From Nocardia goodfellowii (GTDB taxonomy: Bacteria; Actinomycetota; Actinomycetes; Mycobacteriales; Mycobacteriaceae), in the NCBI RefSeq assembly GCF_017875645.1, contig NZ_JAGGMR010000001.1:1054001-1118000 (forward strand): a stretch of 64,000 bases of DNA, given 5' to 3'. Shown one piece after another: positions 27,503 through 37,071 of the stretch (position 1 is its first letter; every line of letters starts with the position of its first letter). Below the pieces are notes generated by a model. It saw nothing but the letters and a program-made list of their open reading frames with translations. It did no database searches and was not told where the DNA came from. The position numbers and the translations under genes were made by a program.

Positions 27503-28774
27503 GTGTCCTCGATCGACCCAGCGGCCACCGCGTGGCTGCTCATCAGCACCGCCCTGGTGTTGCTGATGACGCCCGCACTGGCCATCTTCTACGGCGGAAT
27601 GGTGCGCTCCACCGGCGTACTCAACATGCTGATGATGAGCTTCATCGCGATTCCGCTGGTGACGGTGGTGTGGCTGCTGGCCGGCTACACGCTGGCCTTC
27701 GGGGAGGACGCGGGCGGCGGCCTGATCGGCAATCTCGATCATTTCGCGCTGGCGGGTATCGACCCGAACACGGTGAAGGGGTCGGTGCCGGAACTGCTGT
27801 TCGTCACCTTCCAGTTGACCTTCGCGATCCTGACCGCGGCGCTGGTCTCCGGCGCGATCGCGGACCGCGCCAAGTTCGCCGGCTGGATGGTCTTCGTGCC
27901 GCTGTGGACGCTGGCGGTGTATGTGCCGATCGCGCATTGGGTGTGGGGCCCGGACGGCTGGCTGCTGAAGTTCGGCGCGCTGGACTACGCGGGCGGCCTG
28001 GTGGTGGAGATCGCCTCCGGCGCTTCGGCTTTGGCGCTGGCCATCGTGCTCGGCCCGCGCATCGGCTTCAAGGTCGACGCGATGCGCCCGCACAACCTGC
28101 CGTTCGTGCTGCTGGGCGCGGGCCTGCTGTGGTTCGGCTGGTTCGGCTTCAACGCGGGTTCGGCGCTGTCGGCCAACGGCACCGCCGCCGCGGTCTTCTT
28201 GAACACGCTGGTCGCGGGCTGCCTCGGCATGCTCGGCTGGCTCGCGGTGGAGCAGATCCGGGACGGCCGTCCGACCACCTTCGGCGCCGCGTCGGGCGTG
28301 GTGGCGGGCCTGGTCGCGATCACCCCGTCCTGCGGTTCGGTGAACACTCTGGGCGCGGTCGTCGTCGGCCTGGTGGCGGGCGTGGCGTGCTCCTTCGCGG
28401 TGGGCTGGAAGTTCCGGGCCGGGTATGACGATTCGCTCGACGTGGTCGGCGTGCACTTCGTCGGCGGCGTCGTCGGCACCCTCCTGATCGGGCTGCTCGC
28501 CAACCAGATCATGACCGGCGGTGTGGAGGGCCTGCTCTACGGCGGCGGTCCCGCCCAGCTCGGTAAGCAGTTGGTGGGCGTGCTCGCGGTCGCCGCGTTC
28601 GCCTTCACCGTCAGCTTCGCGCTCGGCAAGCTGATCGACAAGACCATCGGCTTCCGCATCCCCCAGGAAGACGAGACCTCGGGTATCGACTTCGCCCTGC
28701 ACGCCGAAACCGCGTACGCCGAGGGCGTGCACGGCCACACCGCCGGTAAGAGCGTCTTCGGCAACACGCACTGA
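27503..28774 (+). CDS. amt: Ammonium transporter (Amt family)
   Basis: The protein has 423 residues and eleven helices. It contains the Amt signatures: the twin-His pore residues in VVGVHFVGGVVGT and in the helix 5 region VYVPIAHWVWGPDGWL, and the family pattern DYAGGLVVEIASGASALALA. The GTG at 27503 follows AAGGGAG at good spacing, so an upstream GTG at 27488 is rejected. No glnK/glnD follows, unlike the amtB-glnK operon; a strong terminator comes directly after. It transports ammonium under nitrogen limitation. Confidence 0.93.
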   Translation: MSSIDPAATAWLLISTALVLLMTPALAIFYGGMVRSTGVLNMLMMSFIAIPLVTVVWLLAGYTLAFGEDAGGGLIGNLDHFALAGIDPNTVKGSVPELLFVTFQLTFAILTAALVSGAIADRAKFAGWMVFVPLWTLAVYVPIAHWVWGPDGWLLKFGALDYAGGLVVEIASGASALALAIVLGPRIGFKVDAMRPHNLPFVLLGAGLLWFGWFGFNAGSALSANGTAAAVFLNTLVAGCLGMLGWLAVEQIRDGRPTTFGAASGVVAGLVAITPSCGSVNTLGAVVVGLVAGVACSFAVGWKFRAGYDDSLDVVGVHFVGGVVGTLLIGLLANQIMTGGVEGLLYGGGPAQLGKQLVGVLAVAAFAFTVSFALGKLIDKTIGFRIPQEDETSGIDFALHAETAYAEGVHGHTAGKSVFGNTH

Positions 28775-28786
28775 CCTCGGCCCCGA

Positions 28787-28822
28787 GAACGCCCATCACC
28801 CCGCTGCGGGTGGTGGGCGTTC
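28787..28822 (+). terminator. Terminator after amt
   Basis: A 15-bp stem (28787-28801 with 28808-28822, one G-T pair) with loop CGCTGC is located 13 bases after the amt stop. Confidence 0.75.
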
Positions 28823-28850
28823 GACGTTTCCGAGCAGATGAAAATATTCC

Positions 28851-28887
28851 TTGACTTGAATATTCACTTCAGTGAATACTTCTCCCC
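28851..28887 (+). promoter_or_regulatory. Promoter with ArsR-type palindrome
   Basis: TTGACT (-35, 28851-28856) and AATACT (-10, 28875-28880) are 18 bp apart. Between and overlapping them lies the perfect palindrome TATTCACT-TC-AGTGAATA (28861-28878). The ATG at 28888 is at the expected start of transcription, so the message is probably leaderless and repressed by its own product. Confidence 0.75.
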
Positions 28888-29706
28888 ATGGAACGGATCG
28901 CAGCAGCGCTGGGAGACACCGCGCGGTGGCGCATCGTCGAACTCCTCGCCGAGCGTCCCCGGTCTGTCGGCGAACTGGCCGAGCTGACCGGTTTACGGCA
29001 GCCGCAGACAACCAAGCACCTGCAAACGCTCGCGCGGGCCGGCCTCGTCACGGTCTTCCCGCTGGGGCAGCGCCGGGTCTACGCGCTCGACGCGCCACCG
29101 CTGCGGGCCCTCGGGCACCGGCTGGGGGAACTGGCCGAGCTGACCGCGGCCCATCGGGACGAACGCGAGGTCGTCGCCCGCTACCGCGCCGCCATCGAGG
29201 CGGAAACCGTTGCCGCGGAAGGAAAACGGTGGGCCGACGGGCGTCGCTTCGAATTCGAGCGAATGCTGCCCACGCCGCGCGAGCTGCTCTGGCGGCTGTG
29301 GACCGATCCCGTCCTGCTCGCGTCCTGGTGGGCGCCGCCCGGAATGACGGTCACCGACTGCGCCTTGCAGCCCGAACCGGGTGGCCGCGCCGTCCTCGAC
29401 TACCGCGACGCGGAAGGCCGGCGCTACCGCTCCACCGGCCGGGTTCAGCTCGCGGAGGCCCCGGAGCGCCTGGTCTTCGACCTGTCGGTGCTGGACGCGG
29501 CCGGGGCGGTCTCGTTCACCGGCCACTACGACCTGCGTCTCGCCGCGGAACCGGCGGGCACCCGGCTGCGGCTCGAACTGGAGATCACCGAAACGGCCGT
29601 CGAAGCCGTCCCCTATATCGCCGGCATCGAAACCGGCTGGGGCCAGGTGCTCGACAACCTCACCACCCAAGCGATCCACCGCACCGAAAAGGAAGCACGC
29701 TCATGA
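28888..29706 (+). CDS. ArsR-type HTH regulator fused to an SRPBCC (AHSA1) domain
   Basis: The 272-residue protein joins an ArsR winged helix (residues 1-85: ALGDTARWRIVELLAERPRS, then LRQPQTTKHLQTLARAGLV) to a C-terminal AHSA1/START-like ligand pocket from about residue 115 (FEFERMLPTPRELLWRLWTD ... LLASWWAPPGMTV). It lacks the metal-binding Cys motif of ArsR/SmtB, so it likely senses an organic ligand. It overlaps the RibD-type gene by ATGA. The palindrome just upstream is the likely operator. Confidence 0.87.
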   Translation: MERIAAALGDTARWRIVELLAERPRSVGELAELTGLRQPQTTKHLQTLARAGLVTVFPLGQRRVYALDAPPLRALGHRLGELAELTAAHRDEREVVARYRAAIEAETVAAEGKRWADGRRFEFERMLPTPRELLWRLWTDPVLLASWWAPPGMTVTDCALQPEPGGRAVLDYRDAEGRRYRSTGRVQLAEAPERLVFDLSVLDAAGAVSFTGHYDLRLAAEPAGTRLRLELEITETAVEAVPYIAGIETGWGQVLDNLTTQAIHRTEKEARS

Positions 29707-30293
29707 CCGAACGCATTGTGACCGCGAACATCGCCCTCACCCTCGACGGCCGCTACCACGGCCCGGGCGGCCCCGCCGATCTCGCCGCGATCGTCCGCTA
29801 CGCCACGACCGAGACCGCGCGCAATCACCTCACCCGCGTCTACGAAGGCAAGACCACCGCGGTCCTCGGACGCACCAGCGCCGAAGGTTTCCTCGGATAC
29901 TGGCCGACCGTCGCCGCGGACGAGAACGCCGATCCCCGCGATCGCGGGTACGCCAAGTGGCTGGTCGACACGGAAAAGGTGGTCTTGTCCAGCACGCTGA
30001 CCGAGGCGCCGTGGGATCGCGCCCGTGTGGTCGACGCCCCCGCCGCGGACGTCATCGCCGAGCTGAAAGCCGGCGGTACGGGCGACATCCTCGTCAACAC
30101 GAGCCCGAGCGTGATCAAGGCCCTGCTCGCCGCCGACCTGCTCGACCGGCTGTACCTGCTGATCTGCCCGGAGATCGCCGGCGACGGGCAGCGGTTGTTC
30201 GACGACGGCCTGCCTGGTTCGACGTGGCGGCTCACCCACCAGGAGGTCGGCGAGCTGGGCGAGCTGGCGTTGGTCTACGACCGCGTCCGGTAA
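29703..30293 (+). CDS. Dihydrofolate reductase-family (RibD C-terminal domain) protein
   Basis: This 196-residue NADPH-dependent reductase fold starts with VTANIALTLDGRYHGPGG, then TAVLGRTSAEGFLGYWP and KVVLSSTL, and ends with LLICPEIAGDGQRLFDDGLP. These are features of the RibD_C group, which lacks true DHFR activity in most members. It is translationally coupled to the ArsR-SRPBCC regulator, so both probably handle the same small molecule. Substrate unknown. Confidence 0.82.
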   Translation: MTERIVTANIALTLDGRYHGPGGPADLAAIVRYATTETARNHLTRVYEGKTTAVLGRTSAEGFLGYWPTVAADENADPRDRGYAKWLVDTEKVVLSSTLTEAPWDRARVVDAPAADVIAELKAGGTGDILVNTSPSVIKALLAADLLDRLYLLICPEIAGDGQRLFDDGLPGSTWRLTHQEVGELGELALVYDRVR

Positions 30294-30297
30294 CGGC

Positions 30298-31497
30298 TCA
30301 GTTGACCGCCCCGGCGGGCGCGGTGAAGGTGTTGCAGTGGAAGGTGCGGTTCTTGTCGACGCCGATTTCGAACCAGTTGCCGCTGTTCTCGGCGGTGCCG
30401 TGGTCGCGGGCGTCGGTGGGGCCGTCGCCGCGGCCGTTGGCGTCCCGCTTGGCCACGTTCATCTGCGCGGTGGACAGCGCGCCGCCCTTGTTCGCCGAGC
30501 CCAGGTACATGCCGTTGAAGCATTGCGCCTGTAGTTCGACGCGGCGGGAGAGTTCCAGCCCGCGGGTGCTGCGGACGCCCGCGTCGACGCGTTCGGCGTT
30601 GGCGCGGCGCAGGATGCCGGACATGGCCTGGATGTGGTGGCCGTACTCGTGCGCGAACACCGACAGGTAGACCACCCAGTTGTTCTTGAAGATCTCGGTC
30701 TGCAACTGGCTGATCGGCATGTAGATGGTCTTGTTGGCCGGACAGTAGAAGGCGGCGAAGCTGCTGGTGGTGCCGGTGCACGGGGTGGTGATGCCCTCGG
30801 TGCTGGCGCTGACGTTCAGCGTCGGGGCCTCGAACGGCAGATTCTCCTTCGCCAGCAACGGCTTCCACGCGTCCTCCAGGCAGGAGGCGGCGGTCTCGAA
30901 GAAGGTGCGCGCGGTGTCGACCTCGGCGCTCCAGGCTGTGTACCCGCACTTGGCCGGAAGCAGCGTGGCGTCCTCGTCGGTGAGCAGCGGGTTGGTCGCG
31001 GCCTCGGTGGAACCGGGGCTCTCCTCGGCCGCGGCGGGCCGGGAATCATCCCCGGTGCGCACCGCGACCAGCACCAGACCGCCGGTCACCAGGACGATCA
31101 CCGCCAGCAGCAGCGCGAGCACACCGCCACCGCCACGCTTCCGGGGTGGCCGCGGCGCACCACCGGACGGGCCGTAGGGCATGGGCGGCGGCATCGGCGG
31201 GCGCGGTGGGGGCGGCTGATTCGGACGCAATGCCGGAAAACCTTGCGGCGGAACATATCCCGGAGGCGGCAGGTGCCCCGGCGCTTCGCGATATCCCGGC
31301 GGTTGGGGGCGTTCGACGCGGTGCGTCGGAACATATTCCTCGGCGGACTCGGGACGATCGATGCGCCGAGTCGGGCCGTCGTCGGCCGGGTTGTACCCCG
31401 GACCTGGCCCGTAGGGCGGCTGCGAGCGATATCCGGGTGCCGGAAACCGTTGTCCACCAGGTGGAATCGGCCCCTGGCCGTACGGTGGCTGGCTCAC
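30298..31497 (-). CDS. Membrane-anchored neutral zinc metallopeptidase (YpfJ-like)
   Basis: The protein has 399 residues. A Pro/Gly/Tyr-rich cytoplasmic tail of about 120 residues and a basic patch (RPPRKRGGGG) precede one transmembrane helix (VLALLLAVIVLVTGGLVLVA). The extracytoplasmic domain carries the zinc motif HEYGHH in VFAHEYGHHIQAM and the downstream ELQAQCFNGMYLG, both typical of putative neutral zinc metallopeptidases. It starts with GTG, divergent from the DUF2207 gene. Substrates of this family are unknown. The tail resembles that of other proteins in this window. Confidence 0.85.
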   Translation of the reverse strand: MSQPPYGQGPIPPGGQRFPAPGYRSQPPYGPGPGYNPADDGPTRRIDRPESAEEYVPTHRVERPQPPGYREAPGHLPPPGYVPPQGFPALRPNQPPPPRPPMPPPMPYGPSGGAPRPPRKRGGGGVLALLLAVIVLVTGGLVLVAVRTGDDSRPAAAEESPGSTEAATNPLLTDEDATLLPAKCGYTAWSAEVDTARTFFETAASCLEDAWKPLLAKENLPFEAPTLNVSASTEGITTPCTGTTSSFAAFYCPANKTIYMPISQLQTEIFKNNWVVYLSVFAHEYGHHIQAMSGILRRANAERVDAGVRSTRGLELSRRVELQAQCFNGMYLGSANKGGALSTAQMNVAKRDANGRGDGPTDARDHGTAENSGNWFEIGVDKNRTFHCNTFTAPAGAVN

Positions 31498-31575
31498 TCC
31501 CCCGTACCCCCTCGTCTCAGTATCGTCGTCATGCTCCGCTGACGCAGGATAGCAACCTGTCTAAAGTGAGCGACC

Positions 31576-33189
31576 ATGCTGACATTTCGGGGGCTCCGAG
31601 CCGGGGTGCTACTGCTCACCGGCCTGGGGATGATCGCGACCGCACCCCTGGCGCACAGCCAGCCGGCGGCGCCCGGCGCGACCATCGTGGCCGACCTGAC
31701 CCTCACCCGCGACGGCGTGCTGCGCGTCGAGGAAACGATCATCGTCCCGGAGGGCGGTGATTTCGCCATGTCGCTGCCGCTGCGCCTGCAGGTGCGGGAC
31801 GACGTGGTGCGCACCTTCCAGGTCACCGATGTCACCGCGACCGGCACGGGCACCACGAAGATCGCGAACGATCAGTTCACCATCGACGCCGACCCCGGCG
31901 AGTCCAAGTACACCTACACCATCCACAACATGGTCACCGACGAGCCGGGCACCCAGGAGCTGCGCTGGCTCGGCGTGGTGAACAACGACATCGCGTCGAT
32001 CAGCGTCGCGATGATCAGCCCGAGCTTCGAAATGGGCATCGTGGACTGCAAACTCGGGCCGCCGGGCGCAACCCGGCCGTGCGCCGATGTGAAGGTCGAG
32101 TTCGACGGCGCGCTGTACCTGGAGCAGACCGACCTGCGCAAGGGCGATGCCATCGACCTCACCGTGCAGTTGCCGCCCGGCACCGTGGCGACCGCCGCCG
32201 ACGCGCGGAACCCGTTCGCCCTCACCCAACCGGTGCTGCTCGCCTTCGGTGTGCTGCTGCTCGCGCTGGCCGGACTCGCCGCCTACGCCGCGCGCGCCCG
32301 TCGCGAAAATGCCCGCGCCACAGCCGGTTCCGACGTCATCGATCCGCTCCGCCGGGTCGGCGACCAGGTGCAGTTCACCTCACCGGGTGGTCTGCTGCCC
32401 GGCGAGGCGGGCCTGGTCGTCGACGAGTACGCCGACCCGATCGACATCGCGGCCACCGTGGTCGATCTCGCCGTTCGCCGCTACCTGTGGATAACGCCGC
32501 TGGGGGCCGACTCGAACGATTGGCAGATCAGCCGGGTGAACACCCCCGACGATCAGCTGCGCGACTACGAAAAGGCCGTCTACGCCGCGCTGCTGCCGGC
32601 GGGCACGGATTCGGTGCGGGTCAGCGAACTGCGGGTGCCGGGCCGGATCCCGGCCGCGCGGATCGGCAAAACCGTCATCGCCGACGCCGTGCACCGCGAT
32701 GCGATCGTCGACCGCAACCGCACGGGGCCGGCCACCTGGCTCGGCGGCGGGCTGATCCTCGCGGGCGCCACGGCCGCTGTCGTCCTCGCGTTCACCGTGG
32801 GGCACGCGCTGGTGGGTGTGGCGATCCTGCTCGCCGGCGTGGCCACCGTGCTGCTGCCCAAGTACCTGCCCGCGCGGACCGCGCTCGGCCGGGAGCTGGC
32901 CGGGCAGGTGCGGGCACTGCAGCGCGGGCTGGATGCCATTCGGCCGGAACAGATTCCGCCCGCGGATCAGGAAACGGTGTTCTCCCGCGCGCTGCCCTTC
33001 GCGGTCGTCGCCGGTCGCGCCGACAATTGGGTCCGCACCTTCCGGGACCTCAATCCGTCCGCCGACTCGCAGCCGGGCATCTACTGGTTCGGCGGCTTCG
33101 ATCGTGATCGCGATCTGCGCCGTTTCGCGGGCCACTTCCCCTACTTCATCACCGCCATGGAAAGCCTGTTCGGCAAGCAGGGCGGCTGA
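31576..33189 (+). CDS. DUF2207 membrane protein
   Basis: This 537-residue protein has a Sec signal (VLLLTGLGMIATAPLAHSQ), an extracytoplasmic beta-rich domain with LRVEETIIVPEGG, one helix at about residue 215 (PVLLAFGVLLLALAGLAAYA), a cytoplasmic region, a two-helix hairpin near residue 385-430, and a C-terminal domain ending with PYFITAMESLFG. The order of parts fits DUF2207. Function unknown; homologues are widespread in actinobacteria. Confidence 0.78.
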   Translation: MLTFRGLRAGVLLLTGLGMIATAPLAHSQPAAPGATIVADLTLTRDGVLRVEETIIVPEGGDFAMSLPLRLQVRDDVVRTFQVTDVTATGTGTTKIANDQFTIDADPGESKYTYTIHNMVTDEPGTQELRWLGVVNNDIASISVAMISPSFEMGIVDCKLGPPGATRPCADVKVEFDGALYLEQTDLRKGDAIDLTVQLPPGTVATAADARNPFALTQPVLLAFGVLLLALAGLAAYAARARRENARATAGSDVIDPLRRVGDQVQFTSPGGLLPGEAGLVVDEYADPIDIAATVVDLAVRRYLWITPLGADSNDWQISRVNTPDDQLRDYEKAVYAALLPAGTDSVRVSELRVPGRIPAARIGKTVIADAVHRDAIVDRNRTGPATWLGGGLILAGATAAVVLAFTVGHALVGVAILLAGVATVLLPKYLPARTALGRELAGQVRALQRGLDAIRPEQIPPADQETVFSRALPFAVVAGRADNWVRTFRDLNPSADSQPGIYWFGGFDRDRDLRRFAGHFPYFITAMESLFGKQGG

Positions 33190-33195
33190 CAGACA

Positions 33196-33225
33196 GAGCG
33201 CCGGAGCTGGTCGGCTCCGGCGCTC
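33196..33225. terminator. Bidirectional terminator
   Basis: A perfect 12-bp stem (33196-33207 with 33214-33225) with loop TGGTCG lies between the convergent DUF2207 and desaturase genes. Confidence 0.7.
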
Positions 33226-33233
33226 GTCGCGCG

Positions 33234-34193
33234 CTACACCGCGGCGGTCGCGGCTTCGGCTCGGGCGGCTTCGCGGGCCAGCAGACGATCTCGCTGCTCC
33301 TCGAAACGGACCACGTCCTTCTCCAGCTTCGCCAGGTAGGCGAGCAGTTCCTCGCGCGCCTGTTCGCCGCGAGCCGTGAAGTCGGTGCGGTCGAAGATGT
33401 TCCAGATCTTCAGCACCGGCAGGACCACGTCGTCGAGATGCTGGCGCAGATCGTAGATGCCGTGCTTGACCATCAGCACGCCGTTGCGCCGCCAGTTCGG
33501 CATGCCGTGGCCCGGCATGGCGAAGTTCAGCACCACCTTGGTCACCGATTCCATCGCTTGATCCGGCGCCAGATCGAAGGCGGCGCCGGCGACGTTGCGG
33601 TAGAAGATCATGTGCATGTTCTCGTCCTGCGCGATGCGGGCCAGCATCCGATCGCAGATCGGGTCACCGCAGACGCGGCCGGTGCTGCGGTGGCTGACCC
33701 GGGTCGCCAGCTCCTGGAACGTCACGTAGGCGACCTGGTCGAGCACGCCGCCGAAATCCTCGGGCGCGTGCACACCCCTGGTCATGTGCACCATGCGATC
33801 GTTCTCCAGCGCGACCGGGTCGACCCCGCGGGTGACGACCAGGTAGTCGCGCATGGCGATGCCGTGCCGGTTCTCCTCGGCCGTCCAGCGCCCCACCCAG
33901 GTACCCCAGGCGCCGTCACTGGAGAAGTTCTCCTCGATGGTGCGGTGGTAGGAGGGCAGGTTGTCCTCGGTGAGCAGATTGGTGATCATCGCGACCTTGG
34001 CCACCTCCGACAGCCGGGACTGCTCCGGTGACCAGTCTTCCCCGCCCATGGCGGCGAAGTTGCGCCCCTCGTCCCAGGGGATGTAGTCGTGCGGATTCCA
34101 GTCCTTCACGGTGGCCAGGTGCCGGTCGAGGTTCTGAGCCACCACCGGCTCCAACTCCGACAAAAGCTGCAATTGGGTCAAATCCGTTGTCAT
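33234..34193 (-). CDS. Acyl-ACP desaturase (DesA1/DesA2-type)
   Basis: This 319-residue di-iron desaturase shows the two helical ligand motifs TAEENRHG and AQDENMHMIFYR, plus NPHDYIPWDEGRNFAAMGG, all shared with mycobacterial DesA1. DesA enzymes introduce double bonds in acyl-ACP chains for oleate-type or mycolate precursors. Ferredoxin/reductase partners are not adjacent. The ATG has GAAAGGCG upstream. Which DesA paralogue it is cannot be decided by eye. Oleate made by such an enzyme would be a substrate for the TmsA/B pair elsewhere in the window. Confidence 0.9.
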   Translation of the reverse strand: MTTDLTQLQLLSELEPVVAQNLDRHLATVKDWNPHDYIPWDEGRNFAAMGGEDWSPEQSRLSEVAKVAMITNLLTEDNLPSYHRTIEENFSSDGAWGTWVGRWTAEENRHGIAMRDYLVVTRGVDPVALENDRMVHMTRGVHAPEDFGGVLDQVAYVTFQELATRVSHRSTGRVCGDPICDRMLARIAQDENMHMIFYRNVAGAAFDLAPDQAMESVTKVVLNFAMPGHGMPNWRRNGVLMVKHGIYDLRQHLDDVVLPVLKIWNIFDRTDFTARGEQAREELLAYLAKLEKDVVRFEEQRDRLLAREAARAEAATAAV

Positions 34194-34269
34194 GAACGCC
34201 TTTCGGTATCGATGAGATCAACCGGGCAGAACAAGAACTCAGATATCGCGGGCAACCGTAGAGCACAGA

Positions 34270-34299
34270 AAAGGCCCTGATCAAGCGATCAGGGCCTTT
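34270..34299 (-). terminator. Terminator of tRNA-Ser
   Basis: A perfect 13-bp stem (34270-34282 with 34287-34299) with loop AAGC is followed on the minus strand by TTTTCTG. It starts 4 bases after the tRNA 3' CCA. Confidence 0.85.
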
Positions 34300-34302
34300 C
34301 CG

Positions 34303-34391
34303 TGGCGGAGGATAGGGGATTTGAACCCCTGAGGGCTGTTAACCCAACCCGCGTTCCAGGCGAGCGCCATAGGCCACTAGGCGAATCCTCC
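34303..34391 (-). tRNA. tRNA-Ser (anticodon GGA)
   Basis: On the minus strand the sequence folds into a class II tRNA: acceptor GGAGGAT/ATCCTCC, D arm GCC...GGC, anticodon stem CTCGC/GCGGG with loop CTGGAAC (anticodon GGA, reads UCC/UCU), a long variable arm with GGG/CCC, and a T arm AGGGG-TTCAAAT-CCCCT. The 3' CCA is encoded. A perfect terminator follows. The order tRNA-Ser, ffs, aspC is also found near dnaX in mycobacteria. Confidence 0.96.
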
Positions 34392-34445
34392 GTCGTGCAG
34401 CTTACCGGGTTGACCCCGGTCAGTACCAAATGCGCCTGTCAGGGG

Positions 34446-35408
34446 CTACTTCTTCAGGCCGGCGAGGGCTTTGCGGACCTGCTCCTCGGCGACGGTGGCG
34501 ACTTCTTCCTTGTCGAAGGAGTCGCCGTCGGCGCGGTCGATGCTGATCTCGACCTTGACCGAGACATTGCTGTCCTGCACCGCCACTGTGTAATCGGTCA
34601 CGGCGTAGCTGGAGTAGTCGCGGACCTCGGAGTGCCAGTAGCCCTGGGCGCCGATGCCGGTCACCTCACCGGAGGACCGGCCGGTGCCGGTGGTGCCGGT
34701 GTCGTACTGCTTCCAGGAGTCGTAGTCGTGGTCGGCGAAGGAACTGTCGCCCAGAAAGGACACCTCGAGCTTTATCTCGGCGTTGTTCGTGTGGTACTTG
34801 CTGGTGGCGCTGGCTTCCTTGTACTTCGCGGTGCACTGGAGTTCGCCGCCGGTGTAGCTCTTGGGCTGGGTCTCGGTGTGCTCCGGCGCGGCGGCCTGCG
34901 TCTTGGCCCACTTGCTGACCACGGAGGTGTCGATCAGGCTGCAGGCGTTGGTGATCTTGTCCATCGAGTAGTTGCCCTCGGCATTGCCGCCGCCGTTGTC
35001 CAGCGAGTCCTTGGCGGAGCTCACCAGCGCGACGCAACCGGCGAAGAGGCCGAGCACCAGGACCAGGGCGATGCCGCCGCCGATCAGCCACGGGGCCTTG
35101 CTCGACTTGGGCCGCTGATACGGCGGCGGCTGCTGCGGGAAGCCCTGCGGGCCGGAGTACTGCTGCGGCGGCGCGGTGTAGGGCGGCTGCGGTGGCGGCG
35201 GCGCCGCGGCGTACGGCTGCGGCGGCGGGGTGTACTGGTCGTAACCCGCGAAAGGCGTTGTGGGACCGCCGATCATGGTCGGCTCGGAACGCGCCGGGTC
35301 GGGCGCGTCCGCTGCCGCGGTCGGCTGTTCCCACCAGTGCACGGTCGGGTCGGCCTGACTCGCACCCGCCGGTGTCGATTCGCCGTTGGGTGGATTCTTC
35401 TCAGTCAC
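34446..35408 (-). CDS. Pro-rich membrane-anchored protein, unknown function
   Basis: This 320-residue protein has a cytoplasmic N-terminal tail of about 115 residues rich in Pro/Gln/Tyr (QQPPPYQRPKSSKAP at its end), one transmembrane helix (WLIGGGIALVLVLGLFAGCV) and an extracytoplasmic domain of about 180 residues with two cysteines (NACSLID and ELQCTAKY), in the manner of mycobacterial DUF3558-like lipoproteins. The GTG start (MTEKNPPNG) is chosen over an ATG at 35471 because AGGGGA precedes it and the upstream part has no ribosome site. Function unknown. Confidence 0.65.
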   Translation of the reverse strand: MTEKNPPNGESTPAGASQADPTVHWWEQPTAAADAPDPARSEPTMIGGPTTPFAGYDQYTPPPQPYAAAPPPPQPPYTAPPQQYSGPQGFPQQPPPYQRPKSSKAPWLIGGGIALVLVLGLFAGCVALVSSAKDSLDNGGGNAEGNYSMDKITNACSLIDTSVVSKWAKTQAAAPEHTETQPKSYTGGELQCTAKYKEASATSKYHTNNAEIKLEVSFLGDSSFADHDYDSWKQYDTGTTGTGRSSGEVTGIGAQGYWHSEVRDYSSYAVTDYTVAVQDSNVSVKVEISIDRADGDSFDKEEVATVAEEQVRKALAGLKK

Positions 35409-35517
35409 GCGACCGATCCCCTCGTACTTCTTTTGGGAAAGCCCCTCCGATGTTGGACCGATCGTAGCCACTATGCCCGTATTCGGGGCACCCGATATCG
35501 CGACGCAGGCCGTCCGC

Positions 35518-35523
35518 TACACT
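35518..35523 (+). promoter_or_regulatory. -10 box of ffs
   Basis: TACACT lies 7-8 bases before the predicted 5' end of the SRP RNA. No clear -35 TTGACA is seen at 17 bp. Confidence 0.45.
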
Positions 35524-35530
35524 CATCAAC

Positions 35531-35620
35531 GGATCCCGCGCGGCGCGCATCCTGTGAACTCCCCCAGGGCCGGAAGGCAGCAAGGGTCAACGGGCTCTGC
35601 CGGGTGCGCGGGGTCCCCTT
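35531..35620 (+). ncRNA. ffs: Signal recognition particle RNA (small, 4.5S type)
   Basis: The apical domain is unmistakable: the stem with AGGGCCGGAAGGCAGCAAGG and the GGAA tetraloop, then the asymmetric loop and CTGCCGGGTGCG. The basal helix is GGATCCCGCGC (35531-35541) with GCGCGGGGTCC (35606-35616). It binds Ffh and targets membrane proteins to SecYEG. Ends are uncertain by a few bases. Confidence 0.93.
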
Positions 35621-35655
35621 AAATTCCCCTCCACTTCGGAGCAGCACCCAGGTAA

Positions 35656-37023
<1,368 letters not shown>

Positions 37024-37030
37024 GACAACG

Positions 37031-37064
37031 AAAACGGCGGGTGTCCATGGACACCCGCCGTTTT
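37031..37064. terminator. Bidirectional terminator (perfect 34-bp palindrome)
   Basis: AAAACGGCGGGTGTCC and its exact complement meet at CCATGG. Each strand ends in TTTT, so it can stop transcription from both aspC (+) and the methyltransferase gene (-). Confidence 0.85.
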
Positions 37065-37071
37065 CGCCGTT

